Below are positions 1 through 8,989 of a DNA stretch of 64,000 nucleotides, piece after piece. Positions within the stretch are counted from its first letter, which is position 1; each line of letters starts with the position of its first letter. The notes beneath the pieces are model-generated. The model did no database searches. It had not been told where the DNA came from and saw only the letters and a list, made by a program, of their open reading frames with translations. Position numbers and translations under genes: made by a program. The DNA comes from JADCGM01 sp943370355 (GTDB lineage: Bacteria > Pseudomonadota > Alphaproteobacteria > Sphingomonadales > Sphingomonadaceae), in assembly GCA_943370355.1 (NCBI GenBank), contig CALRQP020000015.1:1-64000 (forward strand), given 5' to 3'.

Positions 1-666
1 ATCGGCGAGCGCCTTCGCGACGGGTTGACCATTGCGGTCGTCGGCGAACCGAATGTCGGAAAATCGAGCCTCGTGAATATTTTGGCGCGTCGCTCGGTCG
101 CGATTGTGTCGCCGATCCCAGGCACGACACGCGACCTGATCGAAGTCGCGCTTGACCTCGGGGGGGTGCCGGCAACGTTGATCGATACCGCCGGATTGCG
201 CGAGTCCGTCGACCCGGTCGAAGCCGAAGGGATCGCGCGCGCGCGGGCCCGGGCGGCGGAGGCTGATCTCGTTCTGCATGTTGCCGACGCGCCGCCCCCG
301 ATAGCGTTGGGCCAGCTCATATTGAATAAGTGCGACCTGACAACGCGCCCGGCGGGCGTGGACTCCGGCATATTGACCATCTCGGCAAAGACCGGCGCTG
401 GAATTGCCGATTTGGAGCAATGGCTTGTCGAATGGGCGAAGGCGAAAGTCCCTGCGGGCGAGCCCCCCCTCATTACGCGCCGTCGGCAGCGGGACGCGTT
501 GATTGTCGCGCGGGAGTCATTGGCCGATGCCGTCGATGCAGTCGATCCTGTGTTGCGTGCCGAATATCTGCGGCTGGCCAGCCGCGCTTTGGCGGCTCTG
601 GTCGGGCGGGTCGGCGTTGAGGAAATTCTCGGCGAAATTTTTGGTCGGTTTTGCATCGGCAAGTGA
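1..666 (+). CDS. mnmE: MnmE (TrmE) tRNA modification GTPase, C-terminal part (5' end outside window)
   Basis: With MnmG this GTPase forms the 5-carboxymethylaminomethyl modification at wobble U34 of certain tRNAs. The reading frame is open from base 1, so the N-terminal folate-binding and helical domains lie upstream of the window. About 221 residues remain. They hold the inserted G domain with the P-loop GEPNVGKSS, TTRD, DTAG and NKCD, followed by the C-terminal helical part ending in the family's conserved C(I/F)GK tail (here FCIGK). The TTG at 25 could be read as a start but lies inside the conserved protein. A parS site begins one base after the stop codon, and mnmG follows 45 bp downstream, as in many bacteria near the origin. 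Confidence 0.97.
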   Translation: MGERLRDGLTIAVVGEPNVGKSSLVNILARRSVAIVSPIPGTTRDLIEVALDLGGVPATLIDTAGLRESVDPVEAEGIARARARAAEADLVLHVADAPPPIALGQLILNKCDLTTRPAGVDSGILTISAKTGAGIADLEQWLVEWAKAKVPAGEPPLITRRRQRDALIVARESLADAVDAVDPVLRAEYLRLASRALAALVGRVGVEEILGEIFGRFCIGK

Positions 667-682
667 TGTTCCACGTGGAACA
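667..682. promoter_or_regulatory. parS: parS centromere site 1
   Basis: TGTTCCACGTGGAACA is a perfect 16-bp palindrome and matches the conserved bacterial parS consensus (TGTTNCACGTGNAACA). It starts directly after the mnmE stop codon, in the 44-bp gap before mnmG and about 3.3 kb from parB. ParB is expected to nucleate here. Confidence 0.93.
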
Positions 683-710
683 ATCGCCAATCCTGCGCTA
701 AACGGCCGGG

Positions 711-2570
711 ATGTACGACTTCGATGTCATCGTGGTAGGCGGCGGACATGCCGGATGCGAGGCTGCTGCCGCCGCGGCGCGTGCTGGCGCCCGCACGGCC
801 CTCATCACCCAGCGCGCCGACACGATCGGCGTCATGTCCTGCAATCCGGCGATAGGTGGACTCGGCAAGGGGCATATCGTTCGCGAGGTCGACGCGCTGG
901 ACGGGTTGATGGGGCGGGCCGCCGACGCAGCAGGTATCCAGTTCCGCGTGTTGAACCGCAGCAAGGGTCCCGCAGTCCAGGGTCCACGTGCGCAAGCCGA
1001 CCGAAGGCTGTATCGAGACGCGATACAAGCGTTCCTAGCCGAGCAGGCCAATCTGACCATCATCGAGGACTCGGTCGAAGCGCTCCTAGAAACGGACGGC
1101 GACCGGGCTTCGGTGCGCGGCGTACTGACGGGAAGCGGCCGTTCCTATCTGGCGGCAGCAACAGTCGTCACAAGCGGCACCTTTCTGGGTGGCATCCTGC
1201 ACGTCGGCGAGCAGCGGACACCCGGCGGACGCGCCGGCGAACAGCCCGCAAATGGTCTTTCGCGGTCGCTCGCAGAGTTGGGCCTTCGGCTTGGCCGGTT
1301 GAAAACCGGTACCCCGCCGCGCATCGATGCCCGCTCGGTCGACTGGGCGGGTCTCGATCTCCAGGCAGGCGATTCCGTACCACAGCCGTTTTCGGCGATG
1401 ACTGATTCAATCCAGCAGTCGCAGGTTGCGTGCGCGATCTCACGGACAACGGCGGCGACGCATGCGGTCATTCGCGCCAATCTTCACCGCGCGCCGATGT
1501 ACAGCGGACGGATCGCAGGGGTCGGCCCGCGCTATTGCCCCTCAATTGAGGATAAGGTCGTGCGGTTCGGGGACCGCGACGGCCACCAGATCTTCCTGGA
1601 ACCCGAGGGACTCGATGATCCGCTGATCTACCCGAACGGCATTTCGACCTCGCTTCCCGCCGATGTCCAGCTTGAGATGCTTCACACCATCCCGGGCCTC
1701 GAACATGCGACGATTGTGCGGCCGGGTTATGCCGTCGAATATGATCATGTCGACCCGCGTGTCTTGACGCCCGCTTTGATGACCATGGATGTCGCCGGGC
1801 TCTTCCTCGCCGGTCAGATCAATGGCACGACGGGTTATGAGGAAGCAGCCGGCCAGGGGCTCGTCGCTGGTCTCAATGCCGCGCGATATGCATCGGGGTC
1901 GCCGCCGTTGCTGCTCGACAGGTCCGAATCCTATATCGGCGTGATGATCGACGACCTTGTCACGCAGGGCGTCAACGAGCCCTATCGGATGTTCACGTCG
2001 CGCGCCGAATACCGTCTGCGCCTGCGCGCCGACAATGCTGATCTTCGATTGACACCACGCGGCCTTGGTGCGGGCATTGTCGGCGCGGCGCGGGCGGTCC
2101 GTTTCACCGAGAGGCATTCACAGCTCGATCGGGGCAAGACGTTGCTCTCCTCGCTGACCGCATCGCCGTCGCGGATATCTACTGTGACTGGGTTACCGAT
2201 CAGTCAGGACGGTATTGTCCGAAGTGCCTTCGACTGGCTCCGCTTTGCCGGCTTCGAATGGGCGTCGGCCTGTGAGCTTTGGCCGGAACTGGGTGCGGTG
2301 TCGCCAGCCATTGCGGAGACGCTGCAGACGGATGCGCGCTATGCGGCGTATCTTGTGCGTCAGGACACCGACGTAGCCGCGTTCCAACGTGACGAGACTT
2401 TGCTGCTCCCCGCCGACCTCGATTATTCCACAGTTCCGAGTCTTTCGAATGAAATGAAGGAGCGCCTCTCACGCTCCCGGCCCACGACGTTTGGCGCGGC
2501 TGCTCGCGTCGCTGGCGTCACACCGGGTGCCCTGACGGCCTTGCTCGCCCACGTGCGCCGTGCAGCCTGA
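711..2570 (+). CDS. mnmG: MnmG (GidA) tRNA uridine-5-carboxymethylaminomethyl modification enzyme
   Basis: FAD- and NADH-dependent partner of MnmE in wobble-uridine modification. The 619-residue protein has the usual family length. It begins with the Rossmann dinucleotide-binding motif GGGHAG at residues 9-14 and carries the MnmG signatures NPAIGGLGKGH and NGTTGYEEAAGQG. The C-terminal helical domain is present (TVPSLSNEMKERL and following). The ATG at 711 fits the family N-terminus (YDFDVIVVGGG). The gene lies between two parS sites and overlaps rsmG by 11 bp, which suggests cotranscription with mnmE, rsmG and parAB. Confidence 0.98.
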   Translation: MYDFDVIVVGGGHAGCEAAAAAARAGARTALITQRADTIGVMSCNPAIGGLGKGHIVREVDALDGLMGRAADAAGIQFRVLNRSKGPAVQGPRAQADRRLYRDAIQAFLAEQANLTIIEDSVEALLETDGDRASVRGVLTGSGRSYLAAATVVTSGTFLGGILHVGEQRTPGGRAGEQPANGLSRSLAELGLRLGRLKTGTPPRIDARSVDWAGLDLQAGDSVPQPFSAMTDSIQQSQVACAISRTTAATHAVIRANLHRAPMYSGRIAGVGPRYCPSIEDKVVRFGDRDGHQIFLEPEGLDDPLIYPNGISTSLPADVQLEMLHTIPGLEHATIVRPGYAVEYDHVDPRVLTPALMTMDVAGLFLAGQINGTTGYEEAAGQGLVAGLNAARYASGSPPLLLDRSESYIGVMIDDLVTQGVNEPYRMFTSRAEYRLRLRADNADLRLTPRGLGAGIVGAARAVRFTERHSQLDRGKTLLSSLTASPSRISTVTGLPISQDGIVRSAFDWLRFAGFEWASACELWPELGAVSPAIAETLQTDARYAAYLVRQDTDVAAFQRDETLLLPADLDYSTVPSLSNEMKERLSRSRPTTFGAAARVAGVTPGALTALLAHVRRAA

Positions 2571-3180
2571 TCCACGCGTCGACTTTGCCGAGGAATTCGC
2601 TGTTCCACGTGGAACAATGCAAAAGCTCGACCGCTACGTCGCGCTTCTCGCCGACTGGCAGACGCGGATGAACCTCGTTGGGTCATCGACCCTGCCCGAT
2701 GTCTGGAACCGGCATATACGAGACAGCGCCCAGCTGATCGCACTGGCGCCGGCGGGGGCCAAACGCTGGCTCGACATTGGTGCCGGTGCCGGATTTCCCG
2801 GACTGGTCGTCGCGACAATGACCGAATCACAGGTGGTTCTTGCCGAGTCGATCGCCAAAAAATGCCGGTTTCTGGCTACAGTGGCTGGCGATCTCGAATT
2901 GGGAACCAAGGCCATCATTGAAAACAAACGGGTCGACCAGGTGCACCCGTTCGACGCCGATATAATCACGGCCCGCGCCTGCGCGTCGCTCGTACAATTG
3001 TTTGACTGGGGGCACCGCTTCGCGGCAAAGTCCACGACATGGTTGCTGCCGAAGGGGGCAAGCGTCGAATCTGAACTGGCCGAGGCTGCGAACCGGTTCA
3101 GCTTCGATTTCGAGCTTGTGCAGAGCCAGACAGACGAACGTGGACGCATCGTTGTGGCGAGGGGAGTGAAGCGCCGATGA
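2560..3180 (+). CDS. rsmG: RsmG (GidB) 16S rRNA (guanine-N7) methyltransferase
   Basis: SAM-dependent methyltransferase that modifies G527 (E. coli numbering) of 16S rRNA. The protein is 206 residues, the normal family size. The SAM-binding glycine loop is LDIGAGAGFP at residues 71-80, and MNLVGSST and the WNRHIRDS segment precede it as in the family. The start is a GTG that overlaps the mnmG stop by 11 bp. The 3' end overlaps parA by 4 bp (ATGA), so translation is probably coupled. Codons for residues 15-19 (VPRGT) are supplied by an internal parS site. Confidence 0.97.
   Translation: MQPDPRVDFAEEFAVPRGTMQKLDRYVALLADWQTRMNLVGSSTLPDVWNRHIRDSAQLIALAPAGAKRWLDIGAGAGFPGLVVATMTESQVVLAESIAKKCRFLATVAGDLELGTKAIIENKRVDQVHPFDADIITARACASLVQLFDWGHRFAAKSTTWLLPKGASVESELAEAANRFSFDFELVQSQTDERGRIVVARGVKRR
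2601..2616. promoter_or_regulatory. parS: parS centromere site 2, inside rsmG
   Basis: A second exact copy of the palindrome TGTTCCACGTGGAACA, 1,934 bp from the first. It is embedded in the rsmG coding sequence, where it encodes part of the VPRGT segment. Sequence identity with site 1 across all 16 bases and the proximity of parAB make a functional ParB site very likely. Confidence 0.93.
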
Positions 3181-3947
3181 CCCGGATTGCAGTCGCGAAT
3201 CAAAAGGGCGGTGTCGGCAAGACCACGACAACGATCAATGTCGCGACCGCCCTCGCCGCTGCCGGCAAACATGTTCTCGTCATCGACATCGATCCCCAAG
3301 GCAATGCCTCGACCGGGTTTGGCATCGACAACGCCCAGCGCGAGCGGACAAGCTATGATCTTTTGCTTGGTGATGCCACGCTCGCAGAATCGGTGGTCGC
3401 GACGCGTATTCCCAATCTCTGGATCGTGCCCTCGACCGTTGATCTGTCGGGGGCCGAAGTTGAACTCATCAACGTCGACCGGCGCATGCACCGGCTGGAC
3501 GCGGCGCTTGCCGGTGCGGCCTATGACTTCATCGTCATCGATTGCCCGCCGTCGCTGGGCCTGCTGACGCTCAACGCGCTTGTAGCCGCCGACTCGCTGC
3601 TGGTGCCGCTGCAGTGCGAGTTTTTCGCGCTCGAGGGTCTTACCCAGCTTTTGAACACTGTCGAACGGGTCCGCGCGACGCTCAATTCAGATCTCACGAT
3701 CCTTGGCGTCGTCCTCACAATGTTCGATCGTCGCAATCGCCTGTCCGAGCAGGTCGCCGCGGACGTGCGCGCCTGTCTCGGCGCGCAGGTGTTTCAGACC
3801 GTGATACCTCGCAATGTGCGGCTGTCCGAAGCGCCAAGCCATGGACTTCCCGCGCTGCTCTACGATTATCATTGTGCGGGTTCGGCCGCCTATATCGCGT
3901 TGGCCCGGGAATTGCTGGCCCGCGTTCCGGCCGTGCAAGCCGCTTGA
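3177..3947 (+). CDS. parA: ParA chromosome-partitioning ATPase
   Basis: Walker-type ATPase that moves ParB-parS complexes during chromosome segregation. The 256-residue protein has the deviant Walker A motif KGGVGKTT at residues 10-17 with both signature lysines. Walker B-like DCPPSLGLLTLNAL and the QCEFFALEG segment follow, as in chromosomal Soj/ParA proteins. It lacks the N-terminal HTH extension of plasmid ParA types. The start ATG overlaps the rsmG stop by 4 bp. parB follows after 17 bp with its own strong ribosome binding site. Confidence 0.98.
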   Translation: MTRIAVANQKGGVGKTTTTINVATALAAAGKHVLVIDIDPQGNASTGFGIDNAQRERTSYDLLLGDATLAESVVATRIPNLWIVPSTVDLSGAEVELINVDRRMHRLDAALAGAAYDFIVIDCPPSLGLLTLNALVAADSLLVPLQCEFFALEGLTQLLNTVERVRATLNSDLTILGVVLTMFDRRNRLSEQVAADVRACLGAQVFQTVIPRNVRLSEAPSHGLPALLYDYHCAGSAAYIALARELLARVPAVQAA

Positions 3948-3964
3948 GTCAGGGAGAAGACCTC

Positions 3965-4951
3965 ATGATGAACCCGATCAAACGGGTCTCCGGCCTCGGG
4001 CGTGGATTGTCGGCACTGCTCGACGATAGCGCGACCGGCAGCACTGCCATCGCGACGCCACCGACCACGGCGCAACGGCTGCCCGTCGCGCATCTGCACC
4101 CGAACCCCAAACAGCCGCGCCGCCGGTTCGAGATCGAGGCAATGACCGAGCTCGTCGAATCGGTGCGCGAACGCGGCGTGATCCAGCCGATCCTCGTCCG
4201 GCCACGGCTGCAGGGCGAATATGAAATCATCGCGGGTGAGCGCCGCTGGCGTGCCGCGCAGGCCGCGCAGCGTCACGATGTGCCCGTTACCGTCATCGAG
4301 GCCGACGATGCGCTCGCCTTCGAGATTGCGCTCATCGAGAACATCCAGCGGGCCGATCTCAACCCAATCGAAGAGGCCGACGGCTATCGCCGTCTCGTCG
4401 ACGAATTCGGGCACACCCAGGAAGGGCTCGCCAAGGCGGTTGGCAAGTCACGCAGCCATATCGCCAATATGCTGCGCCTCACCGCTCTGTCCGATACGAT
4501 GCGGTCGCATGTCGCCGAAGGGCGGCTAAGCTTCGGCCACGCAAAGGTGCTCATCGGACATCCGGATTGCGAGGCACTCGCCGACAAGGTTATCGCGGGC
4601 GGATTGTCGGTCCGCCAGACCGAGGCGTTGCTGAGCGACAAGGTAGGTGCGCCCAAAGGCTCCGGCAAGCGCCGGACGGCGCTGCGCGATCCCGACGTCG
4701 AAGCGCTTGAGTCAATGCTATGCGACGCCACGGGTCTATCGGTCGCGGTCGATACCGATGGAACGGACGGCACTGTACGTATCGACTTCCGCGGTCTCGA
4801 CCAGCTCGACCATCTTGTCGCGCGGCTCACTGGCTCGCAGCGGGTGCAGCAGCCCGGACCGCCGGTGCTCGACATGACCAAGGGTGCTCCGGCGCTGCGC
4901 CTCGATGTGCCGACCTTCTTTCACCCCACGGCAAGTCCGCGCGGTAATTAG
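3965..4951 (+). CDS. parB: ParB chromosome-partitioning protein (CTPase, parS-binding)
   Basis: Binds parS, spreads along DNA as a CTP-dependent clamp and stimulates ParA. The start chosen is the ATG at 3965, preceded by AGGGAGAAG and giving the family N-terminus (GLGRGLSALLDD). The reading frame is open further upstream but there it runs inside parA. In the 328-residue product the CTP-binding box GERRWR is at about 91-96, ENIQRADLNPIE at 125-136, and the parS-reading helix-turn-helix at about 150-172. A C-terminal dimerisation segment follows. The stop (TAG) shares the tetranucleotide TTAG with the convergent holA stop. Confidence 0.97.
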   Translation: MMNPIKRVSGLGRGLSALLDDSATGSTAIATPPTTAQRLPVAHLHPNPKQPRRRFEIEAMTELVESVRERGVIQPILVRPRLQGEYEIIAGERRWRAAQAAQRHDVPVTVIEADDALAFEIALIENIQRADLNPIEEADGYRRLVDEFGHTQEGLAKAVGKSRSHIANMLRLTALSDTMRSHVAEGRLSFGHAKVLIGHPDCEALADKVIAGGLSVRQTEALLSDKVGAPKGSGKRRTALRDPDVEALESMLCDATGLSVAVDTDGTDGTVRIDFRGLDQLDHLVARLTGSQRVQQPGPPVLDMTKGAPALRLDVPTFFHPTASPRGN

Positions 4952-5970
4952 CGGCTTGCGAGCACCGCGATTCCCAGCAGCGCCTGGCTCGCCAGCACAT
5001 CGCCCGCGCCACCCTTCGCTTTGATCTCGCGCTCTGCAGCCAGCAGACGGTCGAGTGCATGACGTAGAGCCGATGTGCGCCACCGCTGCACTTGCGCGGT
5101 CAGGGCCGCCTTGTCCTTCCAGAACACGGGCGGTCGCGCGGCGTTGACGGCACTATCGGGCGACATTCCGCCCTCAACCGCCCCGCGCAGATCAAGCAAC
5201 GTCCATAATCGCCGCGCCACCGCGCGTAGCAGCGGAATCCCGGGGATCCCCGCCGCCGCCAGTCGGCGCAAATGCCGGTCGGCTTCGCCCGGCCGGCCAC
5301 CGGCGACAGCTTCGACCAGCGTCGCAAACTCGTCATCCGACACATCGGCACCGATCTCGGCGAGATGTTCAACGGTCATCCGCTGCGGTTCGGCAGGCGA
5401 CGCATTCAAATAAAGCGCAATTTTCTCCAGCTCCTGCCGGATCAGCCCGCGATTGCCACCGGTGGCCGAGATCAGTCGCTCGGTTGCGTCACGCGTCGGT
5501 TGTAACCCGAATTCGGTCGCCGCGCCGCCGAGATCGCGGGCCGCGCTAAAGGCGTCGGCCTCGTAGGAAATCACCACAAGCGCATCCGGCGAGGCCTCGA
5601 CCAGCGCCAGCAGCTTGGACCCCTTGCGCAAATTCCCCGCAGTTGCGACGACCGGATTTCCGGTCGCGGGCAGGTCAAGCAACAACGCAAAGGCCTCGAC
5701 ACTCTCCTCGCCCGCGCCGTCGACGCGGATGACCAGCCGGTTGCCGAACATCGACACTGCGGCAGCTTCGTCACCGAGCCGGCCGGGATCGTCCTTGAGG
5801 GTACCCAGCGACAGCGAAAGCACCGCATCGCCCTCCGGCGTCAGCCGCTTGACGTACTGCCGGGCCAAATCCGCCGAAGCCGCTTCATCCGGCCCGTGGA
5901 ACAGCGCGAGCCGCACATCCACAGGCGCGGTCGCCACGGCGAACCCCTTCGCCGCGTTGATCGATTTCAT
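4948..5970 (-). CDS. holA: DNA polymerase III delta subunit (HolA)
   Basis: Clamp-loader subunit that opens the beta sliding clamp. The 340-residue protein matches the family length. Typical HolA segments are visible: LFHGPDEAASADLARQY at the N-terminus, the EFATLVEAVAGGRPGEADRHL-like collar region, and a C-terminal helical segment with LDRLLAAEREIKAKGG. The usual Walker A motif is absent, as is normal for delta. The ATG overlaps the lptE stop by 4 bp, so holA is the last gene of a leuS-lptE-holA unit. Confidence 0.95.
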   Translation of the reverse strand: MKSINAAKGFAVATAPVDVRLALFHGPDEAASADLARQYVKRLTPEGDAVLSLSLGTLKDDPGRLGDEAAAVSMFGNRLVIRVDGAGEESVEAFALLLDLPATGNPVVATAGNLRKGSKLLALVEASPDALVVISYEADAFSAARDLGGAATEFGLQPTRDATERLISATGGNRGLIRQELEKIALYLNASPAEPQRMTVEHLAEIGADVSDDEFATLVEAVAGGRPGEADRHLRRLAAAGIPGIPLLRAVARRLWTLLDLRGAVEGGMSPDSAVNAARPPVFWKDKAALTAQVQRWRTSALRHALDRLLAAEREIKAKGGAGDVLASQALLGIAVLASR

Positions 5971-6476
5971 TTGTCCGGATCGGCGAAGTCGGGGGAGCTT
6001 CGCACCAGCAGCGCGACGCGCGCAGCGATGTGTTGCGCAAGTTCGACCGACAGTCGCTCGAGCGCGCTGGTCTCGGCGGCGACCACCGCATAGTCAGACG
6101 ATCGCACCACATCGATGCCCGCATCGGAGCGCGCCGTTGCGTCGAGATAGGTGCGGCTTCCGTCGCTCGACATGAGCCGGTAACGCGCACGCAGCGTCCG
6201 CCGCTCGCGCGTGATCGAGTCGTCACCGCGGATACCAAAGCCTTCGATATTGTCGTCGAGCTCGATCTCAAGCCGGTAGCGGGCGCTGGCCGCCGGTGAC
6301 CCGAGCCGCGCCTGCACCGCCTCGCGCACGAGATAGCCCGATCGGTTGGGAATCGGCGCGACCGAGATTTCCGACAATGTCCGCGCCGCGAGGCTCGAAT
6401 CGCCACCGGCATAGAGCGGCCGCATCCCGCATCCGCTGAGCAGGAGCAGCGCCGACAGGGCGATTGCCGCTCTCAT
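5967..6476 (-). CDS. lptE: LPS assembly lipoprotein LptE
   Basis: Outer-membrane lipoprotein that plugs the LptD barrel and helps insert lipopolysaccharide. The 169-residue product starts with a lipoprotein signal peptide whose lipobox LLSGC puts the acylated cysteine at residue 16, followed by GMRPLYAGG, characteristic of alphaproteobacterial LptE. It overlaps leuS and holA by 4 bp on either side. Sequence conservation in LptE is low, so the call rests on the lipobox, the GMRPLY motif and the leuS-lptE-holA order. Confidence 0.88.
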   Translation of the reverse strand: MRAAIALSALLLLSGCGMRPLYAGGDSSLAARTLSEISVAPIPNRSGYLVREAVQARLGSPAASARYRLEIELDDNIEGFGIRGDDSITRERRTLRARYRLMSSDGSRTYLDATARSDAGIDVVRSSDYAVVAAETSALERLSVELAQHIAARVALLVRSSPDFADPDK

Positions 6477-8977
6477 GCGACGAGGTTCACAAGCCGGTCG
6501 GGCACGACGATGACCTTGCGCGGCGTCGCGCCAGCCAGGGCGGCGCGGATCTTGTCGAGGTTGAGCACCTCCGCCTCCACCGTTTCGCGCGGCGAACCCT
6601 TGGGCAACAGGATTGTGTCGCGCAATTTGCCGTTGATCTGCACCGCAATCGTGACCTGCGTATCCTCCAGCAGCGCCGGATCGGCAACCGGCCAGTCGGC
6701 ATCGGCGATCAGACCCGCCCCGCCAAGCCGGACCCAGGCTTCTTCGGCCAGATGCGGCGTCATGGGCGCGATCAGCCGCACCAACGCGCGGATAGCCTCG
6801 CTGCGATCCGCAGACGGCGCTGCCTTTTCAACGGCATTCGCCAGCTCGTACACCCGCGCTACCGCTTTGTTGAACCGCAGCGCCTCGATATCGGCTGTCA
6901 CCCCGGCAATCGCCCGATGCGTCGCGCGGCGCAGGTCAATATCCTCTCCGGTCCCCGGCGCATCGCCATCAACGATGCGCCAGATGCGCTGCACGAAGCG
7001 CCATGCGCCCTCGATCCCAGCCTCCGACCACAGCAGATCGCGCTCGGGTGGCGAGTCCGACAGCACAAACCAGCGGACGGCGTCGGCGCCATATTGTTCG
7101 ATGATCGGAGTCGGATCTACGACATTCTTCTTCGACTTCGACATCTTCTCGATGCGGCCGAGCTCGACTGGCGCGCCCGTCGCGATCTCGATGATGCTGG
7201 CACCGCGCCGCTCGATGTCCTCAGGCGACAACCAGTCGCCTGACGCCGACTTGTAGGTCTCGTGCGTGACCATACCCTGCGTAAACAACCCGGCGAAGGG
7301 TTCGGCGACACCGATGCGGCCGATGTGCTGCAGCGCGCGCGTCCAGAAACGTGCGTAGAGCAGGTGCAGGATCGCGTGCTCGACGCCGCCGATATATTGG
7401 CCGACCGGCAGCCATTGCGCTGCCACCGCCGGATCGAACGGCCGGTCCTTCGGCTGGCTTGCGAAACGGACGAAATACCAGGAGGAATCGACGAAGGTGT
7501 CGAGCGTATCGGTCTCGCGCACCGCTGGCTTGCCGCAGGCCGGGCAATCGACGTGTTTCCACGTGGGATGCCGGTCGAGCGGGTTGCCGGGGATGTCGAA
7601 ACTCACATCCTCGGGCAGGATGACCGGCAGCTGGTCCTTCGGCACCGGCACGACGCCACAATCGGCGCAGTGAATGAAGGGGATCGGCGTGCCCCAGTAG
7701 CGCTGGCGCGATACGCCCCAGTCGCGCAGGCGGAACACCGTGACGCCCTCGCCCCAGCCGTCCGCCTCGGCGCGGCGGATGACCTCCGCCTTCGCGGTCT
7801 CGACATCCATCCCGTCGAGGAAGCGCGAATGCACAAGCTTGCCCGGGCCGACATAGGCCTCGACCTGGATCGCGATGTCGGCCTCGCCCTCCGGCGCGAC
7901 GACGCGCGGCACCGGCAGCGCATATTTGCGCGCGAAATCGAGATCGCGCTGGTCATGCGCCGGACAGCCGAAGATCGCGCCCGTGCCATAGTCCATCAGC
8001 ACGAAATTGGCGACGAACACCGGCAATTTCCAAGCCGGATCAAAAGGATGCACGACCGACAGGCCGGTGTCATAGCCCTGCTTCTCCGCCGTCTCGATCT
8101 CCTCGGCGGCCGTCCCGGTGCGGCGGCACGCCTCGATGAACGCCGCCAGCTTCGGATCGTTCGCCGCCAGCTCCGCCGCCAGCGGATGATCCGCTGCGAT
8201 CGCCGCGAAACTGGCGCCGAACAGCGTGTCGGGCCGCGTCGTATAGACGGGCAGCCGGTCGTCGCGCCCTTCGTTGGCGAAGCTGAACCGCAGGCCCTTC
8301 GACCGGCCGATCCAATTCTCCTGCATCGTGCGGACCTTTTCCGGCCACGCCTCCAGCGTCTCCAATCCGTCGAGCAATTCGTCGGCGAAATCGGTGATCT
8401 TCAGGAACCATTGGCTGAGCTTGCGCCGCTCAACGAGCGCGCCCGACCGCCAGCCGCGCCCGTCGATGACCTGCTCATTGGCGAGCACGGTCATGTCGAC
8501 CGGATCCCAATTGACCGACGATTCCTTGCGGTAGACCAGTCCCGCCGCAAACAGGTCCAGGAACAGCGCCTGTTCCTGTCCGTAATAGTCGGGCTCGCAG
8601 GTCGCCAGTTCGCGCGACCAGTCGAGCGCGAAGCCCAGCGCCTTCAGCTGGTCGCGCATCGCCGCGATATTGGCGCGCGTCCAGCTGCCCGGATGCACCT
8701 TCTTTTCCATCGCGGCATTTTCCGCGGGCATGCCAAATGCGTCCCAACCCATCGGGTGCAGCACTTCATAGCCCTGCATGCGCCGCGACCGGGCAATCAC
8801 ATCGCCCATCGTATAGTTGCGGACATGGCCGACATGAATGCGCCCCGAAGGATAGGGAAACATTTCAAGCACATAGGTCTTCGGCTTCGGCGATTCGTCA
8901 TGCGCCGCAAAGGTCTGCCGCTCCGACCACACGCGTTGCCAGCGCGGGTCGGCGGCCTTCGGGTTGAACCGCGACAT
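6473..8977 (-). CDS. leuS: Leucyl-tRNA synthetase
   Basis: Class I aminoacyl-tRNA synthetase charging tRNA-Leu. The 834 residues include the HIGH-type motif (HVGH, residues 48-51, in PYPSGRIHVGH) and KMSKS near residue 610 (EKMSKSKKNV). Between them are the CP1 editing domain and a zinc-like segment with CADCG and CPACG pairs around residues 440-490. The anticodon-binding and C-terminal domains are complete, ending at VPDRLVNLVA. The start ATG lies 12 bp after the stop of the DUF3576 gene. A long open frame on the opposite strand here is a high-GC shadow. Confidence 0.98.
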   Translation of the reverse strand: MSRFNPKAADPRWQRVWSERQTFAAHDESPKPKTYVLEMFPYPSGRIHVGHVRNYTMGDVIARSRRMQGYEVLHPMGWDAFGMPAENAAMEKKVHPGSWTRANIAAMRDQLKALGFALDWSRELATCEPDYYGQEQALFLDLFAAGLVYRKESSVNWDPVDMTVLANEQVIDGRGWRSGALVERRKLSQWFLKITDFADELLDGLETLEAWPEKVRTMQENWIGRSKGLRFSFANEGRDDRLPVYTTRPDTLFGASFAAIAADHPLAAELAANDPKLAAFIEACRRTGTAAEEIETAEKQGYDTGLSVVHPFDPAWKLPVFVANFVLMDYGTGAIFGCPAHDQRDLDFARKYALPVPRVVAPEGEADIAIQVEAYVGPGKLVHSRFLDGMDVETAKAEVIRRAEADGWGEGVTVFRLRDWGVSRQRYWGTPIPFIHCADCGVVPVPKDQLPVILPEDVSFDIPGNPLDRHPTWKHVDCPACGKPAVRETDTLDTFVDSSWYFVRFASQPKDRPFDPAVAAQWLPVGQYIGGVEHAILHLLYARFWTRALQHIGRIGVAEPFAGLFTQGMVTHETYKSASGDWLSPEDIERRGASIIEIATGAPVELGRIEKMSKSKKNVVDPTPIIEQYGADAVRWFVLSDSPPERDLLWSEAGIEGAWRFVQRIWRIVDGDAPGTGEDIDLRRATHRAIAGVTADIEALRFNKAVARVYELANAVEKAAPSADRSEAIRALVRLIAPMTPHLAEEAWVRLGGAGLIADADWPVADPALLEDTQVTIAVQINGKLRDTILLPKGSPRETVEAEVLNLDKIRAALAGATPRKVIVVPDRLVNLVA

Positions 8978-8989
8978 CAGCCGGCGGGC

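Noticed and set aside
3542..3964. A 141-codon N-terminal extension of parB
   Set aside because: It runs inside parA in another frame; a strong ribosome binding site and family alignment favour the ATG at 3965.
7555..7570. A third parS-like sequence (GTTTCCACGTGGGATG) inside leuS
   Set aside because: Only about 11 of 16 positions match and the outer arms are not palindromic; likely a chance CCACGTGG core.
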